Assembly (NCBI GenBank): GCA_024400295.1
Contig: JAKSNA010000008.1
Span: forward strand, 1 to 64,000
Direction of reading: 5' to 3'
DNA: 64,000 nt
Origin: Bacteroidales bacterium
GTDB taxonomy: Bacteria; Bacteroidota; Bacteroidia; Bacteroidales; F082
Shown here: positions 35,532 through 43,845 of the stretch, piece by piece
How the letters are laid out: every line of letters begins with the position of its first letter
Position numbering within the stretch: the first letter of the stretch is position 1
Notes under the pieces: model-generated
What the model saw: only the letters and a program-made list of their open reading frames with translations
What the model was told of the DNA's origin: nothing
The model's database searches: none
Translations under genes and position numbers: made by a program

Positions 35532-35650
35532 TAACACGAGTTGCACAAGTTATTTATTTTTAACACGAGTTACACAAGTTTATGACACGAGTTGCACAAG
35601 TTTTTTCTGCCCGTGAAACTTGTGTTATCCACTTGTGAAACCTGTGTTTA
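35532..35650. repeat. ACACGAGTTGCACAAGTT repeat cluster between ATPase and permease genes
   Basis: Three direct copies (35532-35551, 35561-35580, 35584-35602) are followed by inverted partial copies (AAACTTGTGTTA at about 35616 and ACTTGTGAAACCTGTGTT to 35649). The direct and inverted sets can pair into a long hairpin within the operon mRNA. A related pair lies at 48408-48450 between the HlyD and TolC genes. Confidence 0.85.
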
Positions 35651-35652
35651 AT

Positions 35653-36333
35653 TTACAGCTCATCGTTCACATTATCAACTATTTTGCCATCGAACAGGTT
35701 GATGATTCTGTCGGCGTATGATGCATCTTTGCGCGAGTGTGTCACCATGACGACCGTGGTGCCGTCGTTGTGAAGTTCTGAAAGGAGTTTCATCACTTCC
35801 TGGCCGTTTCTCGAGTCGAGGTTGCCGGTCGGCTCGTCGGCGAGGATGAGTTTCGGGTTGGCGACGACGGCGCGGGCGATGGCCACACGTTGCTGCTGGC
35901 CGCCGGAGAGCTGCTGCGGGAAATGGTCGCAGCGATGCAGTATGCCCATGCGGCGCATTATCGCCTCGACCTTCTCGCGACGCTCCGCCTTGTTGATTCT
36001 CAAATAGATAAGCGGAAGCTCGATGTTTTCATAAACGCTCAGCTCATCTATGAGGTTGAAGCTCTGAAACACGAAGCCTATGTTTCCCTTGCGGAAAAGC
36101 GTGCGGTCTTTCTCCTTCAGTTTGCCCACTTCCCTGCCAAGAAGCTCGTACTCGCCTTCCGTCGGGTTGTCGAGCAGGCCCAAGATGTTCAGCATCGTTG
36201 ACTTTCCGCAGCCGGAAGGTCCCATGATGGCGACAAATTCGCCGTCTTTGATTTCAAACGACACGCCGGCGAGAGCCGTTGTGATGATGTCTTCGGTTCT
36301 GAATTCCTTTACGAGGTTGTTAACTTTAATCAT
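35653..36333 (-). CDS. ABC transporter ATP-binding protein, LolD/MacB type
   Basis: The 226-residue ATPase has Walker [10 protein letters not shown] (about 38-46), Q-loop [10 protein letters not shown], signature [15 protein letters not shown], Walker [13 protein letters not shown], and the H-loop [26 protein letters not shown] and the downstream motif are typical of ATPases that pair with FtsX-fold permeases. It is the only ABC-transporter ATPase of this type in the window, while four FtsX permeases are present, so it may serve all of them. It is first in its operon behind a sigma-54 type promoter. Confidence 0.95.
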   Translation of the reverse strand: MIKVNNLVKEFRTEDIITTALAGVSFEIKDGEFVAIMGPSGCGKSTMLNILGLLDNPTEGEYELLGREVGKLKEKDRTLFRKGNIGFVFQSFNLIDELSVYENIELPLIYLRINKAERREKVEAIMRRMGILHRCDHFPQQLSGGQQQRVAIARAVVANPKLILADEPTGNLDSRNGQEVMKLLSELHNDGTTVVMVTHSRKDASYADRIINLFDGKIVDNVNDEL

Positions 36334-36370
36334 GATATTTTACATTTATAATCAAACCGACGAAAATACA

Positions 36371-36385
36371 TCATATTTCGTGCCA
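36371..36385 (-). promoter_or_regulatory. Sigma-54 type promoter of the ATPase-permease operon
   Basis: The minus strand reads TGGCAC, GAAAT, ATGA, against the consensus TGGCAC-N5-TTGC. The -24 box is perfect and the -12 box is weak. The centre of the -24 box is 63 bp from the proximal palindrome at 36439-36453. Confidence 0.65.
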
Positions 36386-36438
36386 AACTTTTAAATCATT
36401 AAAAATCAATATTTTACAAAACAAGCACAATAAAAACC

Positions 36439-36475
36439 GTCCAAAATTTGGACAGTAGGTGTCTAATTTTTGGAC
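36439..36475. promoter_or_regulatory. Upstream activator site, paired palindromes (copy 1)
   Basis: GTCCAAAATTTGGAC (36439-36453, a perfect palindrome) and GTCTAATTTTTGGAC (36461-36475) have centres 22 bp apart, two helical turns. The same arrangement recurs at 40055, 43794 and 49919, each upstream of a -24/-12 promoter. Confidence 0.8.
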
Positions 36476-36839
36476 AGTCTTTATTTTGAATTTCATTCGA
36501 GTTTTGGCCAAAAAGTTAATTTTTTTTCGTTTTTGGCTAAAACTCAAAGCAAAAAACTGTCAATTTTCATCGACGAACCCCTTTCACGACAATTGGTTTG
36601 TGGCCTTTGGAGTCTTTCCATTCCGACAAAATTTTATCAATTTTTCGTTTAAACATATCTATCTGTTTTTCAAAATGTTATAATTTTAAAACACATTTTC
36701 CACCCGAGTTTTTCGGATATTTCACACATTTTCCACCCGAGTTTTTCAGATTCCACACACATTTTCCACCCGAGTTTCGGTTGCAAAAATACATAAAATC
36801 ATAATCCGAAACTGTTTATGAAAAATTTTTCAACTAATT
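36476..36839. other. Non-coding stretch between the activator site and the PIN toxin gene
   Basis: No gene is seen. It contains a hairpin with 16-bp arms (GAGTTTTGGCCAAAAA at 36499-36514 and TTTTTGGCTAAAACTC at 36530-36545, one G-T pair). Because of its terminal A/T runs, it could terminate the toxin transcript arriving from the right. The 33-bp-period repeats at 36691-36777 also lie here. Confidence 0.6.
36691..36777. repeat. Three 21-bp direct repeats at exactly 33-bp spacing
   Basis: ACACATTTTCCACCCGAGTT plus T occurs at 36691-36711, 36724-36744 and 36757-36777. The 12-bp spacers are similar to each other (TTCGGAT-like, TTCAGAT-like). The array lies downstream of the PIN toxin gene's stop. 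The regular spacing of three helical turns is reminiscent of protein-binding iterons. Confidence 0.9.
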
Positions 36840-37253
36840 TCAGTTTCTCACCACCCAATTATCAATCTTTATGCCCTTAATGTTTTGAAAATGTTTTATA
36901 TTATCTGTTATCAACGTCAAATCATTGGCATACGCAGTACCAGCAATCAGCAAATCTATTAAATCATTTACTTCAGTACCTGCGAGTTGCAATCTGGCTT
37001 TCTCTTTTGCTGCAAATTCTATTGATGGCTCAACAGGTAAGATTGTCACAGAATTTTCAAAAAGTTTAAGATTTTCGTACTTGTTTACTCCTGTATTTTG
37101 AAGAGTATATTCTACTCCGACCATCAACTCCGCAATTGTCAATAAAGAAACCGCACAATTTTCAAGTCCGACTTGCTTGATTTTTTCCTTAATGCCATAT
37201 TTATTGCGAAACAAGAAACCACAAATATTTGTGTCGAGCAGATACTTTGCCAT
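36840..37253 (-). CDS. vapC: PIN-domain ribonuclease toxin, VapC type
   Basis: The 137-residue PIN domain has the acidic active-site residues in place: Asp in LLDTNICGF (about 7), Glu in IAELMVGVEY (about 43), Asp in NDLIDLLIAGTAYAN (about 97-100), and Asp in LITDNIKHF (about 117). VapC toxins cleave tRNA or rRNA when free of antitoxin. It starts two bases after the stop of the gene at 37256, the normal antitoxin-toxin order. Confidence 0.9.
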   Translation of the reverse strand: MAKYLLDTNICGFLFRNKYGIKEKIKQVGLENCAVSLLTIAELMVGVEYTLQNTGVNKYENLKLFENSVTILPVEPSIEFAAKEKARLQLAGTEVNDLIDLLIAGTAYANDLTLITDNIKHFQNIKGIKIDNWVVRN

Positions 37254-37255
37254 AA

Positions 37256-37513
37256 TCAGATTTCAACTATTTCACGTTTTTTATTTCTCCCCGACTCGCA
37301 AACTTCAACAAATTCATCGGCTGTCAGCCCATCATCAGGCCATGAGGATGAGATTTTATCAAGAACATCATCACAATCTTCCGCCGTGATTTTTGGCTCT
37401 TTTCTTAACGATATATAAATCAATTCAATAAGGTTAAGTTTAACCTCATTACTTGAATTTTTTATTAAATTCCAGTATTTTTTTGCGGCTGGAATTGGCA
37501 CGACGTCATTCAT
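37256..37513 (-). CDS. Antitoxin partner of the PIN toxin
   Basis: The 85-residue acidic protein (MNDVVPIPAAKKYWNLIKNS at its N-terminus, SSWPDDGLTADEFVEVCESG and a basic end) sits directly upstream of the VapC-like toxin. I do not recognise an AbrB or ribbon-helix-helix fold with certainty. The SWPDDGLTADEF segment may be the toxin-binding tail. The antitoxin role is inferred from operon position. A good -7 element is 18 nt upstream. Confidence 0.75.
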   Translation of the reverse strand: MNDVVPIPAAKKYWNLIKNSSNEVKLNLIELIYISLRKEPKITAEDCDDVLDKISSSWPDDGLTADEFVEVCESGRNKKREIVEI

Positions 37514-37530
37514 ATCAAAATTTTTATTTG

Positions 37531-37538
37531 CAAAAGTA
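37531..37538 (-). promoter_or_regulatory. -7 promoter element of the PIN toxin pair
   Basis: The minus strand reads TACTTTTG followed by C, 18 nt before the antitoxin ATG. Confidence 0.65.
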
Positions 37539-37619
37539 CACTAAATTTTTGATTCACACATGTATTCTTTAAAAAAATCACACCCGCTCTGGCGCTCTCT
37601 TAACTCTCCTCTCTAATCT

Positions 37620-39962
37620 CTACTCCTTCTTCAAACTCTCAACCGGATTCGCGTTGGCGGCCTTAAGGCTCTGCCACGAAATCGACAACGCCGCCATCAG
37701 AAACACCGCGAGACCGGCGGCGATGAAAATCAACGGCGAGACGCTGATTCTGTAACTGTAGTCTTCAAGCCAGTAATCTATTAGGAACCAGGCGATTGGG
37801 ACGGCTATCACGAACGACGCGAGGAACATTTTCAGGAAACCGCCTGTCAGACGCCTGAACGCCTCGGCGTTGGTAGAACCGAAAACCTTGTTGACCGCAA
37901 TCTCCTTTGAACGCTGCTTCGCATAATACGTTGACATCGCCACCATTCCCAAAATCGAAATTATCAACGCTACAATGCTGAAAACCAATATGATATTACG
38001 AATGTCCCTCAAATCTTTGTAATAAGTCTCAGCTAAATAATCATCAAGATACATGCATTCCACATCGACGTTGGCCAATTCTTTGATTCTGCTTTTCACT
38101 TCCTCCATCGCCTTTGCGTGACGACCCGTCGTCTTCAGAATCAGATGCCACGGTGAGCCTGAATCTTCTCCCAACATCCTGACCAAATAAACGTCATTTT
38201 CGTTATTCTGCAAACAATTATAATCCTTGATGACACCACAGACATTATAACGCCAATTGTATTCCGGATCTAAGACCAATTCGGTGGCATCGTAGTCGAG
38301 GCCGAAACGACGCATCGCCTTTTCTGTAATCCACCACGTATCCGGCAAAGGCTCGGCATTTTTCGTAATTACCTCAAAACCAAGGATTTCAAAAGACGTA
38401 GTATCGCATGTCATCCAGTTCAATGAATACAGCCCGTCTTCTTTTTCAAAAGTTGAATTATTAGCATAACCAAGCGGGAAACCTTGAGAGAACCCAACCT
38501 CGACAACATCAGGGAGCTTCTCCAACTCATCCTTGAGCATCGGCAATGATTTCTCCTCAACAGTTTGAAAGACATTTGTGATATTTACCTCCATGATGTC
38601 GCGAGTCTCATGATTTAAAGGCTTGTTCATCAGATGGTTAAACTGCCACGACAAGGCTATCGTCAGCGAAAGCATCGTTATCGTCACCACATTTTGAATC
38701 ATGATGAAAACCTTTCCGAAAACGAGCTTCGACTTCAGCCTGAAGCTGCCTTTCACCACGTCAACCGGCTTGAATTTCGAGATCATCATGGCGGGAATCA
38801 AGCCTGCGAGGACGCCGACAAGCAGGACTAACGCGGAACAGACCGCGACCTCATCAGCGGTGATGTCGTGAAACACGTTCACGTTCTTTCCGAGCAGCGG
38901 CAGCGTCACCGGCTCGGCGAGTCCGGCAAACAACGTTCCGAACACGAATGCGATGATTGTCAGCAATATGGCTTCCGAAATCATTCGCATTATCACACTG
39001 TATTTTGACGTCCCGAGAAGCCGCCTCGTTGCCATCTCCTTGGCACGGAAACCGGTCTGCGCGACAGTTAGGTTGATGTAATTTATCAAGGCGAAAAGCA
39101 GGATGAAAAACGCCACCGCCATCAAAACACTGATAAAAATCTTGTTTCCGCGATTGCAATTATTAAGGGCATAAAAATCCAAATCACTGAAATACAATTC
39201 ATTATAATTATAGATATGCAGTTCTTTCCGTGCGCCGGACGCATAGATCCAATAAAACTCTTTGAAATATTCAAGCATATCGGCTTCCTTCTCCTTGAAG
39301 TCCGCGCCGGGATAAGTCTGGATGAAAAGCGTCACACCGGCAGCATTGTCAAAACTGTCATTTTTCACATATTCATTTATAAACTCGCCGTAATACTGCA
39401 AGTTATAAATGAAGTCAACATCCGGGAAGAATGAGTTTTCAATCTTCTCGAACACTCCGCCGACCACGACATTTGTTGACGTCACGCCCCATTTCACAAG
39501 GATCGACTTCCCCACCGGCGACAGTCCGTGAAACGCCCGCCTTGCAAACTCCTCCGAGATTATCACCTTGTCCTTCGTGTCCAACGCCGTCTCACGGTCG
39601 CCTTCCAAAAGCCTGAAAGAGAACATCTTAAGGAAAGTCGTATCGACAGCGAGCGACTTCGGCGAATAGTCAACGTCATAGATGTTAACGACTTGGATGT
39701 CAGTATTTTTCACGGCGCAGACGCTTTTTATCTCCGGATAACGGCTCGTGAGATAAGGTGTCAGGCCGTAGGCACACGCCACGAAGTCCTCGGTTCCGAT
39801 CGTGTAAATATCTTCGGTGTTTTCCTGAAACGAATCGACGGTGAACTCCAGTTTCGCGAACTTCGCGATGAGCACGATGAACATCATGGCAACCGCCAGC
39901 CCCAATACATTAATTAATGTGTAGAGTTTGTTTCTGTAAAGAAATCTGAAATATGACAGCAT
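37620..39962 (-). CDS. FtsX/MacB-type ABC transporter permease
   Basis: This 780-residue permease has the same plan as the others: N-terminal helix (MLSYFRFLYRNKLYTLINVL then GLAVAMMFIVLIAKF), MacB-like periplasmic core to about residue 260, three helices (about 270-420), a second periplasmic core, and three final helices after QRSKEIAVNKVFGSTNAEAF. It ends ANANPVESLKKE. It has no ATPase beside it and is transcribed alone from a sigma-54 type promoter. The first 59 bp of coding DNA are almost identical to those of the permease at 41322. The substrate is unknown; permeases of this class in Bacteroidetes are often called putative antimicrobial-peptide or lipoprotein exporters. Confidence 0.88.
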   Translation of the reverse strand: MLSYFRFLYRNKLYTLINVLGLAVAMMFIVLIAKFAKLEFTVDSFQENTEDIYTIGTEDFVACAYGLTPYLTSRYPEIKSVCAVKNTDIQVVNIYDVDYSPKSLAVDTTFLKMFSFRLLEGDRETALDTKDKVIISEEFARRAFHGLSPVGKSILVKWGVTSTNVVVGGVFEKIENSFFPDVDFIYNLQYYGEFINEYVKNDSFDNAAGVTLFIQTYPGADFKEKEADMLEYFKEFYWIYASGARKELHIYNYNELYFSDLDFYALNNCNRGNKIFISVLMAVAFFILLFALINYINLTVAQTGFRAKEMATRRLLGTSKYSVIMRMISEAILLTIIAFVFGTLFAGLAEPVTLPLLGKNVNVFHDITADEVAVCSALVLLVGVLAGLIPAMMISKFKPVDVVKGSFRLKSKLVFGKVFIMIQNVVTITMLSLTIALSWQFNHLMNKPLNHETRDIMEVNITNVFQTVEEKSLPMLKDELEKLPDVVEVGFSQGFPLGYANNSTFEKEDGLYSLNWMTCDTTSFEILGFEVITKNAEPLPDTWWITEKAMRRFGLDYDATELVLDPEYNWRYNVCGVIKDYNCLQNNENDVYLVRMLGEDSGSPWHLILKTTGRHAKAMEEVKSRIKELANVDVECMYLDDYLAETYYKDLRDIRNIILVFSIVALIISILGMVAMSTYYAKQRSKEIAVNKVFGSTNAEAFRRLTGGFLKMFLASFVIAVPIAWFLIDYWLEDYSYRISVSPLIFIAAGLAVFLMAALSISWQSLKAANANPVESLKKE

Positions 39963-39986
39963 ATATTTTTTGTTTCAAAGTTTTTA

Positions 39987-40001
39987 CCAAATATTGTGCC
40001 A
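39987..40001 (-). promoter_or_regulatory. Sigma-54 type promoter of the permease at 37620
   Basis: The minus strand reads TGGCAC, AATAT, TTGG: perfect -24 box, exact five-base spacing and a near-perfect -12 box. The centre is about 64 bp from the proximal palindrome of copy 2. Confidence 0.75.
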
Positions 40002-40054
40002 AACTTCCAAATTATTAGCAATCAATATTTTACAAAAACAGTTAAAAATCAATT

Positions 40055-40091
40055 GTCCAAAAATTGGACAGTGGGTGTCTAATTTTTGGAC
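40055..40091. promoter_or_regulatory. Upstream activator site, paired palindromes (copy 2)
   Basis: GTCCAAAAATTGGAC (40055-40069) and GTCTAATTTTTGGAC (40077-40091) have centres 22 bp apart. The intervening GTGTC-type linker is also conserved with copies 1 and 3. Confidence 0.8.
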
Positions 40092-40144
40092 AGTTGGCAC
40101 GTAAAATATTTTGTCAAAAATTAAATTATTTCACACAAAATTAT

Positions 40145-40152
40145 TACTTTTG
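40145..40152 (+). promoter_or_regulatory. -7 promoter element of the DUF3791/DUF3990 cassette
   Basis: TACTTTTG followed by CAG lies 21 nt before the ATG at 40174. It points away from the permease promoter. Confidence 0.65.
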
Positions 40153-40173
40153 CAGCCAAATCATATAAAGAAT

Positions 40174-40383
40174 ATGACTGACAAAATACATTACATAGTT
40201 GCATTGATTGCTGAATTTGCCGAACATTACGGACTTACCGACGCACAAGCTGCACGTTACATAAGCCGTTTCGGTGCTTTGCAACTTTGTGATGAACATT
40301 ATGAGATTATGCACACACTCACTTTCCACGAAAACATTGAAAACATTGCAACGTATTGCAGAAGAATGGGTGGAGAACTTTAA
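40174..40383 (+). CDS. DUF3791 family protein, first gene of a small cassette
   Basis: About 69 residues: MTDKIHYIVALIAEFAEHYG, LTDAQAARYISRFGALQLCD, then HYEIMHTLTFHENIENIATY. All-helical, it matches what I remember of DUF3791, which nearly always precedes a DUF3990 gene. A longer frame opens upstream at a TTG inside the promoter region and is not used. It probably acts as the antitoxin or regulator of the next gene; this is inferred from the pairing. Confidence 0.72.
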   Translation: MTDKIHYIVALIAEFAEHYGLTDAQAARYISRFGALQLCDEHYEIMHTLTFHENIENIATYCRRMGGEL

Positions 40384-40388
40384 ATGAC

Positions 40389-40874
40389 ATGAAACTTTAC
40401 CATGGGTCATATCTGAACATCGGCAAAATCAGCCTTGCAAAATGTAAGCGATACAAGGATTTTGGGAAAGCGTTTTATCTATCAGAAGACAAGAGCCAGG
40501 CTGAAGAGATGGCGAATAATGTTGCGGCCTTTATTGGTGGCACTCCGACACTAAATGTCTTTGAATGCGATGATAACATATTTAATGATAAGGAATCAAA
40601 TCCGCTTAAAATCAAGATTTTTGAACATTATTGCCTTGAGTGGGCAGAATTTGTCTGGAATAACAGAGATGACAACCAAGACTTTTCACATCCATACGAC
40701 ATCGTGTATGGTCCAATAGCCAATGACAATATCGGTTTACAGATGCGTATGTATAGAATGAGTGGCAAGACGCTTGAAGAATTTCTCAAAGGACTTGTCT
40801 ATCATAAAGGCGAAACTTTTCAATATGCTTTCTGTACAGAACGTGCAATAAAACTTCTAAAAAAACTGTCATGA
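40389..40874 (+). CDS. DUF3990 family protein, ADP-ribosyltransferase-like, probable toxin
   Basis: About 161 residues from ATG 40389, five bases after the DUF3791 stop. MKLYHGSYLNIG provides an early His, and KDFGKAFYLSEDKSQAEEMA provides the G-FY-S strand expected for the Tyr of an H-Y-E-type ADP-ribosyltransferase fold. DIVYGPIANDNIG and FCTERAIKLLKKL follow, as is typical of DUF3990. Pfam groups DUF3990 with ADP-ribosyltransferases (from memory). The C-terminus overlaps the start of the third gene by four bases. Confidence 0.75.
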   Translation: MKLYHGSYLNIGKISLAKCKRYKDFGKAFYLSEDKSQAEEMANNVAAFIGGTPTLNVFECDDNIFNDKESNPLKIKIFEHYCLEWAEFVWNNRDDNQDFSHPYDIVYGPIANDNIGLQMRMYRMSGKTLEEFLKGLVYHKGETFQYAFCTERAIKLLKKLS

Positions 40875-41101
40875 CAATCACTGAAGAGCAATTCCGATTC
40901 ATGGTGGAGGATATTTCCGCAGACCTCATCGAGCGCTTGGTTTCGAGGGAACACCGCTCACTTAAAGAAGCCGTTGACATACTTTATTCATCAGACACTT
41001 ACAAGGCTCTAACCCGACCTGAAACCGGACTGTACGTGCAAAGTTCAGGTTACATATTCGAATATCTTACTTCTGAACTTAAAACAGGTAAGCTGTCATG
41101 A
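40871..41101 (+). CDS. Third protein of the DUF3791/DUF3990 cassette, unknown function
   Basis: A 76-residue helical protein (MTITEEQFRFMVEDISADLI ... DILYSSDTYKALTRPETGLY ... GYIFEYLTSELK) whose ATG overlaps the DUF3990 stop by four bases, implying coupled translation. It resembles small proteins I have seen next to DUF3990 genes. I cannot assign a fold beyond alpha-helical. It could be the neutralising partner of the toxin. Confidence 0.65.
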   Translation: MTITEEQFRFMVEDISADLIERLVSREHRSLKEAVDILYSSDTYKALTRPETGLYVQSSGYIFEYLTSELKTGKLS

Positions 41102-41199
41102 AAGACGAAACTCAATTGTCTGTACGAATCATCGGAGAAGTCGTGGCAAAAACGCATCACAGCAGCAACGATTTGAATATCAAAACTGCTTTATCATAA
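41098..41199 (+). CDS. 33-codon ORF at the end of the cassette, possibly truncated
   Basis: The ATG overlaps the preceding stop as ATGA. The frame encodes MKDETQLSVRIIGEVVAKTH followed by HSSNDLNIKTALS and a stop. The coupling suggests translation, but the shortness suggests the head of a lost fourth gene, perhaps a second DUF3791. No similarity can be claimed. Confidence 0.35.
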   Translation: MKDETQLSVRIIGEVVAKTHHSSNDLNIKTALS

Positions 41200-41321
41200 T
41201 CTTGAAATTTTCTGCAAAAGCAATTATTTTTTGCAAACCAAAGCACGTTTTATAAATTCATCTTCAAATTTTATAAAAATCATGTTTTTGTCAGGGGAAG
41301 CAAGCAAAGACAAGATTTCCG

Positions 41322-43691
41322 CTACTCTTTCTTCAGGCTCTCCACCGGATTCGAGTTCGCGGCCTTCCACGTCTGGAAAAAGACCGAAAACACTGCTATC
41401 AACAACGAGAACAGCATCGCCACGAGGAAAATCCACGGACTCAATGAGATACGATACGAGAAGTTTTTCAGCCATTCGTTCATCACGAGATACGAAAGCG
41501 GCACGGCAAGCACGAACGACAGCAGCAACGGAGCGCAGAACTTGCTGAGCGTCAACACAGTAACCTCTTTCACGGTGCTTCCCATGATTCTTCTTATGCC
41601 GATTTCCTTTTTCCTCTGACGAAGGAAGAAAACCGATATTCCGAGAAGACCGAGAACCGAAATCACCACCGCTATCGCCGTGAAAAGCGAGACGATTTTC
41701 AACGTATTGCGCTCATTCTCAAAGTTTTCACTGATAGAACTTTGAAGGTCTTCGTATTTTTCGCCAGACACATTACCAACGCCTTTAACAACCGACATCG
41801 CTTCATAAATCTTCCGTCCCGCATCGCGCGAGCCGTCTGACTTCACTATCAAAGAAGCATGAGGCATATCCTCCTGTTTTTTGATGCGAATCATAACCGG
41901 CTGAGGATCAGCGAGAATGCTTCCCATGCGAAAATCAGCTACAATTCCGGCCAAGGGAATATCCTCACCAAATATCTTCAACGACCTGGCGGATTTATCA
42001 ATGTTGAGAAGCCTCATCGCCTCCTCATTCAAATATGCGGCACCCGGCGAGAAACCATAATCCTCAAGAACTGTAAGGCCGTTTATTTCAAAACCGACGC
42101 TGTCCATCTCCGCATTAAAAAGCGTCTTATAATTACCATTTTCATCTTGATAGTAAAAAACCGAAAAGACACCGTTGGCAATGCCCAGCCCCACCCCGAC
42201 TTTTTCAACACAAGGAAGACGTTCAAGAGCATCGCGTGCAACATCCTTATTGTCAGAAACGACACTGAAGACATTCTTTGCACTTACCCCGAGCGGCGCG
42301 TTCACGAGATGATTTATCTGCAAGATTATCACCAGCGAAGCGGTCAGCATCGTGATTGTTATCACGTTCTGAATGATGATGAAGAGACGGCTCATCACCA
42401 TTTTCGAGTTGTATCTGAACGAGCCTTTCACCACATCGATCGGCTTGAACTTCATTATCTGAACGCTCGGTATGACACCTGAAATTATCCCTGTGAAAAG
42501 GATGAAGACGACACTCAGACCGATTGTATTGACATTCAAATCATTGGCGAGACATATTTTCCCTTGGAAAAGACTCATGAAATCTTCCTGCAAATTATAA
42601 GCCAGGAAGAAACCGATGAGGAAGGCCACAAGCACCATCAACGTCGATTCGGCGATGAGCGCGATGAAGACGCTGCTGGCTCGGCTGCCGAGAAGTCTTT
42701 TCGTCGCCATCTCGCGAGCGCGGAAACCGGTGTTGGCCGTCGTGAGGTTGATGTAATTCATGATGGCGAAAAGCAGAATCGCGATGATGGCCGAAAGCAG
42801 AATCCTGATGCGGTTCTTCTCGCCTTTCAACATGCCTTCACCGTGATTCTGCGGCGCAAACATGATTTCGTCCAAAGGCGTGAGCGTCACCGATTTTGAT
42901 TTCAAGAAATTGAATGCCGAGACATTTTTCGCTTCATATTCATAGACAGACTCAAGTTTCGGTGTCAGGTCTTCGCCTTCTTTCATCATCAAGAAGGAAC
43001 TCACACCGCCATTTTGTCCGGCTGATGATGTTCTTCTGCTGAAATTGAAGCCGCAGATCTGGGGCTGGCGTTCGATTCGGGTGATGATTTTCGTCTCGTT
43101 CGGGAAAATCGTCCTGTCGAAGTCCTCAACCACCGCCGAGACGGTGTAAACCAAAGTTGTGTCATACGGATCGATGTTTGTCCCATCATTTATCCTCATA
43201 TAACGATTTCCTTTGATATTCAACGGCTTGCCGATCGGGTCGGCGTCTTTGAAGAAATATTCAGCCAGCGATTCGGTGATGACGCATTTGTCGGGGGAGC
43301 CGAGAGCGGTCTTCCTGTCGCCTTTCACAATCTTGAAATCGAAGAAGTCGAAGAAAGTGGAGTCGGCGAGCATGATGTCTGCGGAATAATCCGGATCGAA
43401 ATATTTCCAGCCGTATTTTATTTCCCCGGAATGCGAAAGGACGCAGCATGTCTTCTCGATTTCGGGGTACATCGCGCCGATTTCGCGGGTCACGTCGGGC
43501 CATGAATAGAAATAACTTTCGGTTCCGAGGAGGAAGATGCGGTCCTTGTTCTTGTGCCACGAATCAACGCTGAACTGACGCCATGTGTAGTCGCCGATGA
43601 GGATCACGAACATCATTGAGACCGCCAGCCCTAATACATTTATTAATGTGTAGAGTTTGTTTCTGTAAAGAAATCTGAAATATGACAGCAT
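41322..43691 (-). CDS. FtsX/MacB-type ABC transporter permease
   Basis: The 789-residue permease has N-terminal helix MLSYFRFLYRNKLYTLINVL, identical over its first 24 residues to the permease at 37620. The periplasmic core, ANTGFRAREMATKRLLGSRA (FtsX motif of the first bundle), second core and final bundle after RKKEIGIRRIMGSTVKEV follow. The end is ANSNPVESLKKE. It is transcribed alone from a sigma-54 type promoter. Lacking its own ATPase, it presumably uses the one at 35653 or one elsewhere. Confidence 0.88.
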   Translation of the reverse strand: MLSYFRFLYRNKLYTLINVLGLAVSMMFVILIGDYTWRQFSVDSWHKNKDRIFLLGTESYFYSWPDVTREIGAMYPEIEKTCCVLSHSGEIKYGWKYFDPDYSADIMLADSTFFDFFDFKIVKGDRKTALGSPDKCVITESLAEYFFKDADPIGKPLNIKGNRYMRINDGTNIDPYDTTLVYTVSAVVEDFDRTIFPNETKIITRIERQPQICGFNFSRRTSSAGQNGGVSSFLMMKEGEDLTPKLESVYEYEAKNVSAFNFLKSKSVTLTPLDEIMFAPQNHGEGMLKGEKNRIRILLSAIIAILLFAIMNYINLTTANTGFRAREMATKRLLGSRASSVFIALIAESTLMVLVAFLIGFFLAYNLQEDFMSLFQGKICLANDLNVNTIGLSVVFILFTGIISGVIPSVQIMKFKPIDVVKGSFRYNSKMVMSRLFIIIQNVITITMLTASLVIILQINHLVNAPLGVSAKNVFSVVSDNKDVARDALERLPCVEKVGVGLGIANGVFSVFYYQDENGNYKTLFNAEMDSVGFEINGLTVLEDYGFSPGAAYLNEEAMRLLNIDKSARSLKIFGEDIPLAGIVADFRMGSILADPQPVMIRIKKQEDMPHASLIVKSDGSRDAGRKIYEAMSVVKGVGNVSGEKYEDLQSSISENFENERNTLKIVSLFTAIAVVISVLGLLGISVFFLRQRKKEIGIRRIMGSTVKEVTVLTLSKFCAPLLLSFVLAVPLSYLVMNEWLKNFSYRISLSPWIFLVAMLFSLLIAVFSVFFQTWKAANSNPVESLKKE

Positions 43692-43725
43692 GATTTTTAA
43701 ATTTCAATTGTATCAGTGTTTTTTA

Positions 43726-43740
43726 CCAAACATCATGCCA
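43726..43740 (-). promoter_or_regulatory. Sigma-54 type promoter of the permease at 41322
   Basis: The minus strand reads TGGCAT, GATGT, TTGG: one mismatch in the -24 box, exact spacing. The centre is 63 bp from the proximal palindrome of copy 3. Confidence 0.7.
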
Positions 43741-43793
43741 AACTTGTAAATCATTGTTTTTCAATTTTTTACAAAAACATAAAAATAAAAACC

Positions 43794-43830
43794 GTCCAAA
43801 ATTTGGACAGTGGGTGTCTAATTTTTGGAC
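43794..43830. promoter_or_regulatory. Upstream activator site, paired palindromes (copy 3)
   Basis: GTCCAAAATTTGGAC (43794-43808) and GTCTAATTTTTGGAC (43816-43830) have centres 22 bp apart. It is nearly identical to copy 1 over 40 bp. It lies only 16 bp beyond the stop of the retropepsin gene. Confidence 0.8.
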
Positions 43831-43845
43831 AGTTTGACGCCTATT

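Noticed and set aside
36691..36777. Possible CRISPR array
   Set aside because: The 21-bp units have 12-bp spacers that resemble each other, there are only three units, and no cas genes are near. CRISPR spacers would be longer and unique.
36598..36804. Plus-strand 68-codon frame with THFPPEF repeats
   Set aside because: The repeated peptide is just the translation of the 33-bp DNA repeat. There is no promoter or conserved domain.
40094..40110. Plus-strand TGGCACG reading as a sigma-54 -24 box towards the DUF3791 gene
   Set aside because: There is no TTGC-like -12 box at the right distance, and a good vegetative -7 element serves this gene instead.
41224..41475. Minus-strand 83-codon frame overlapping the 3' end of the permease at 41322
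   Set aside because: It is a different frame of the permease coding sequence for most of its length, and has no start context or motif.
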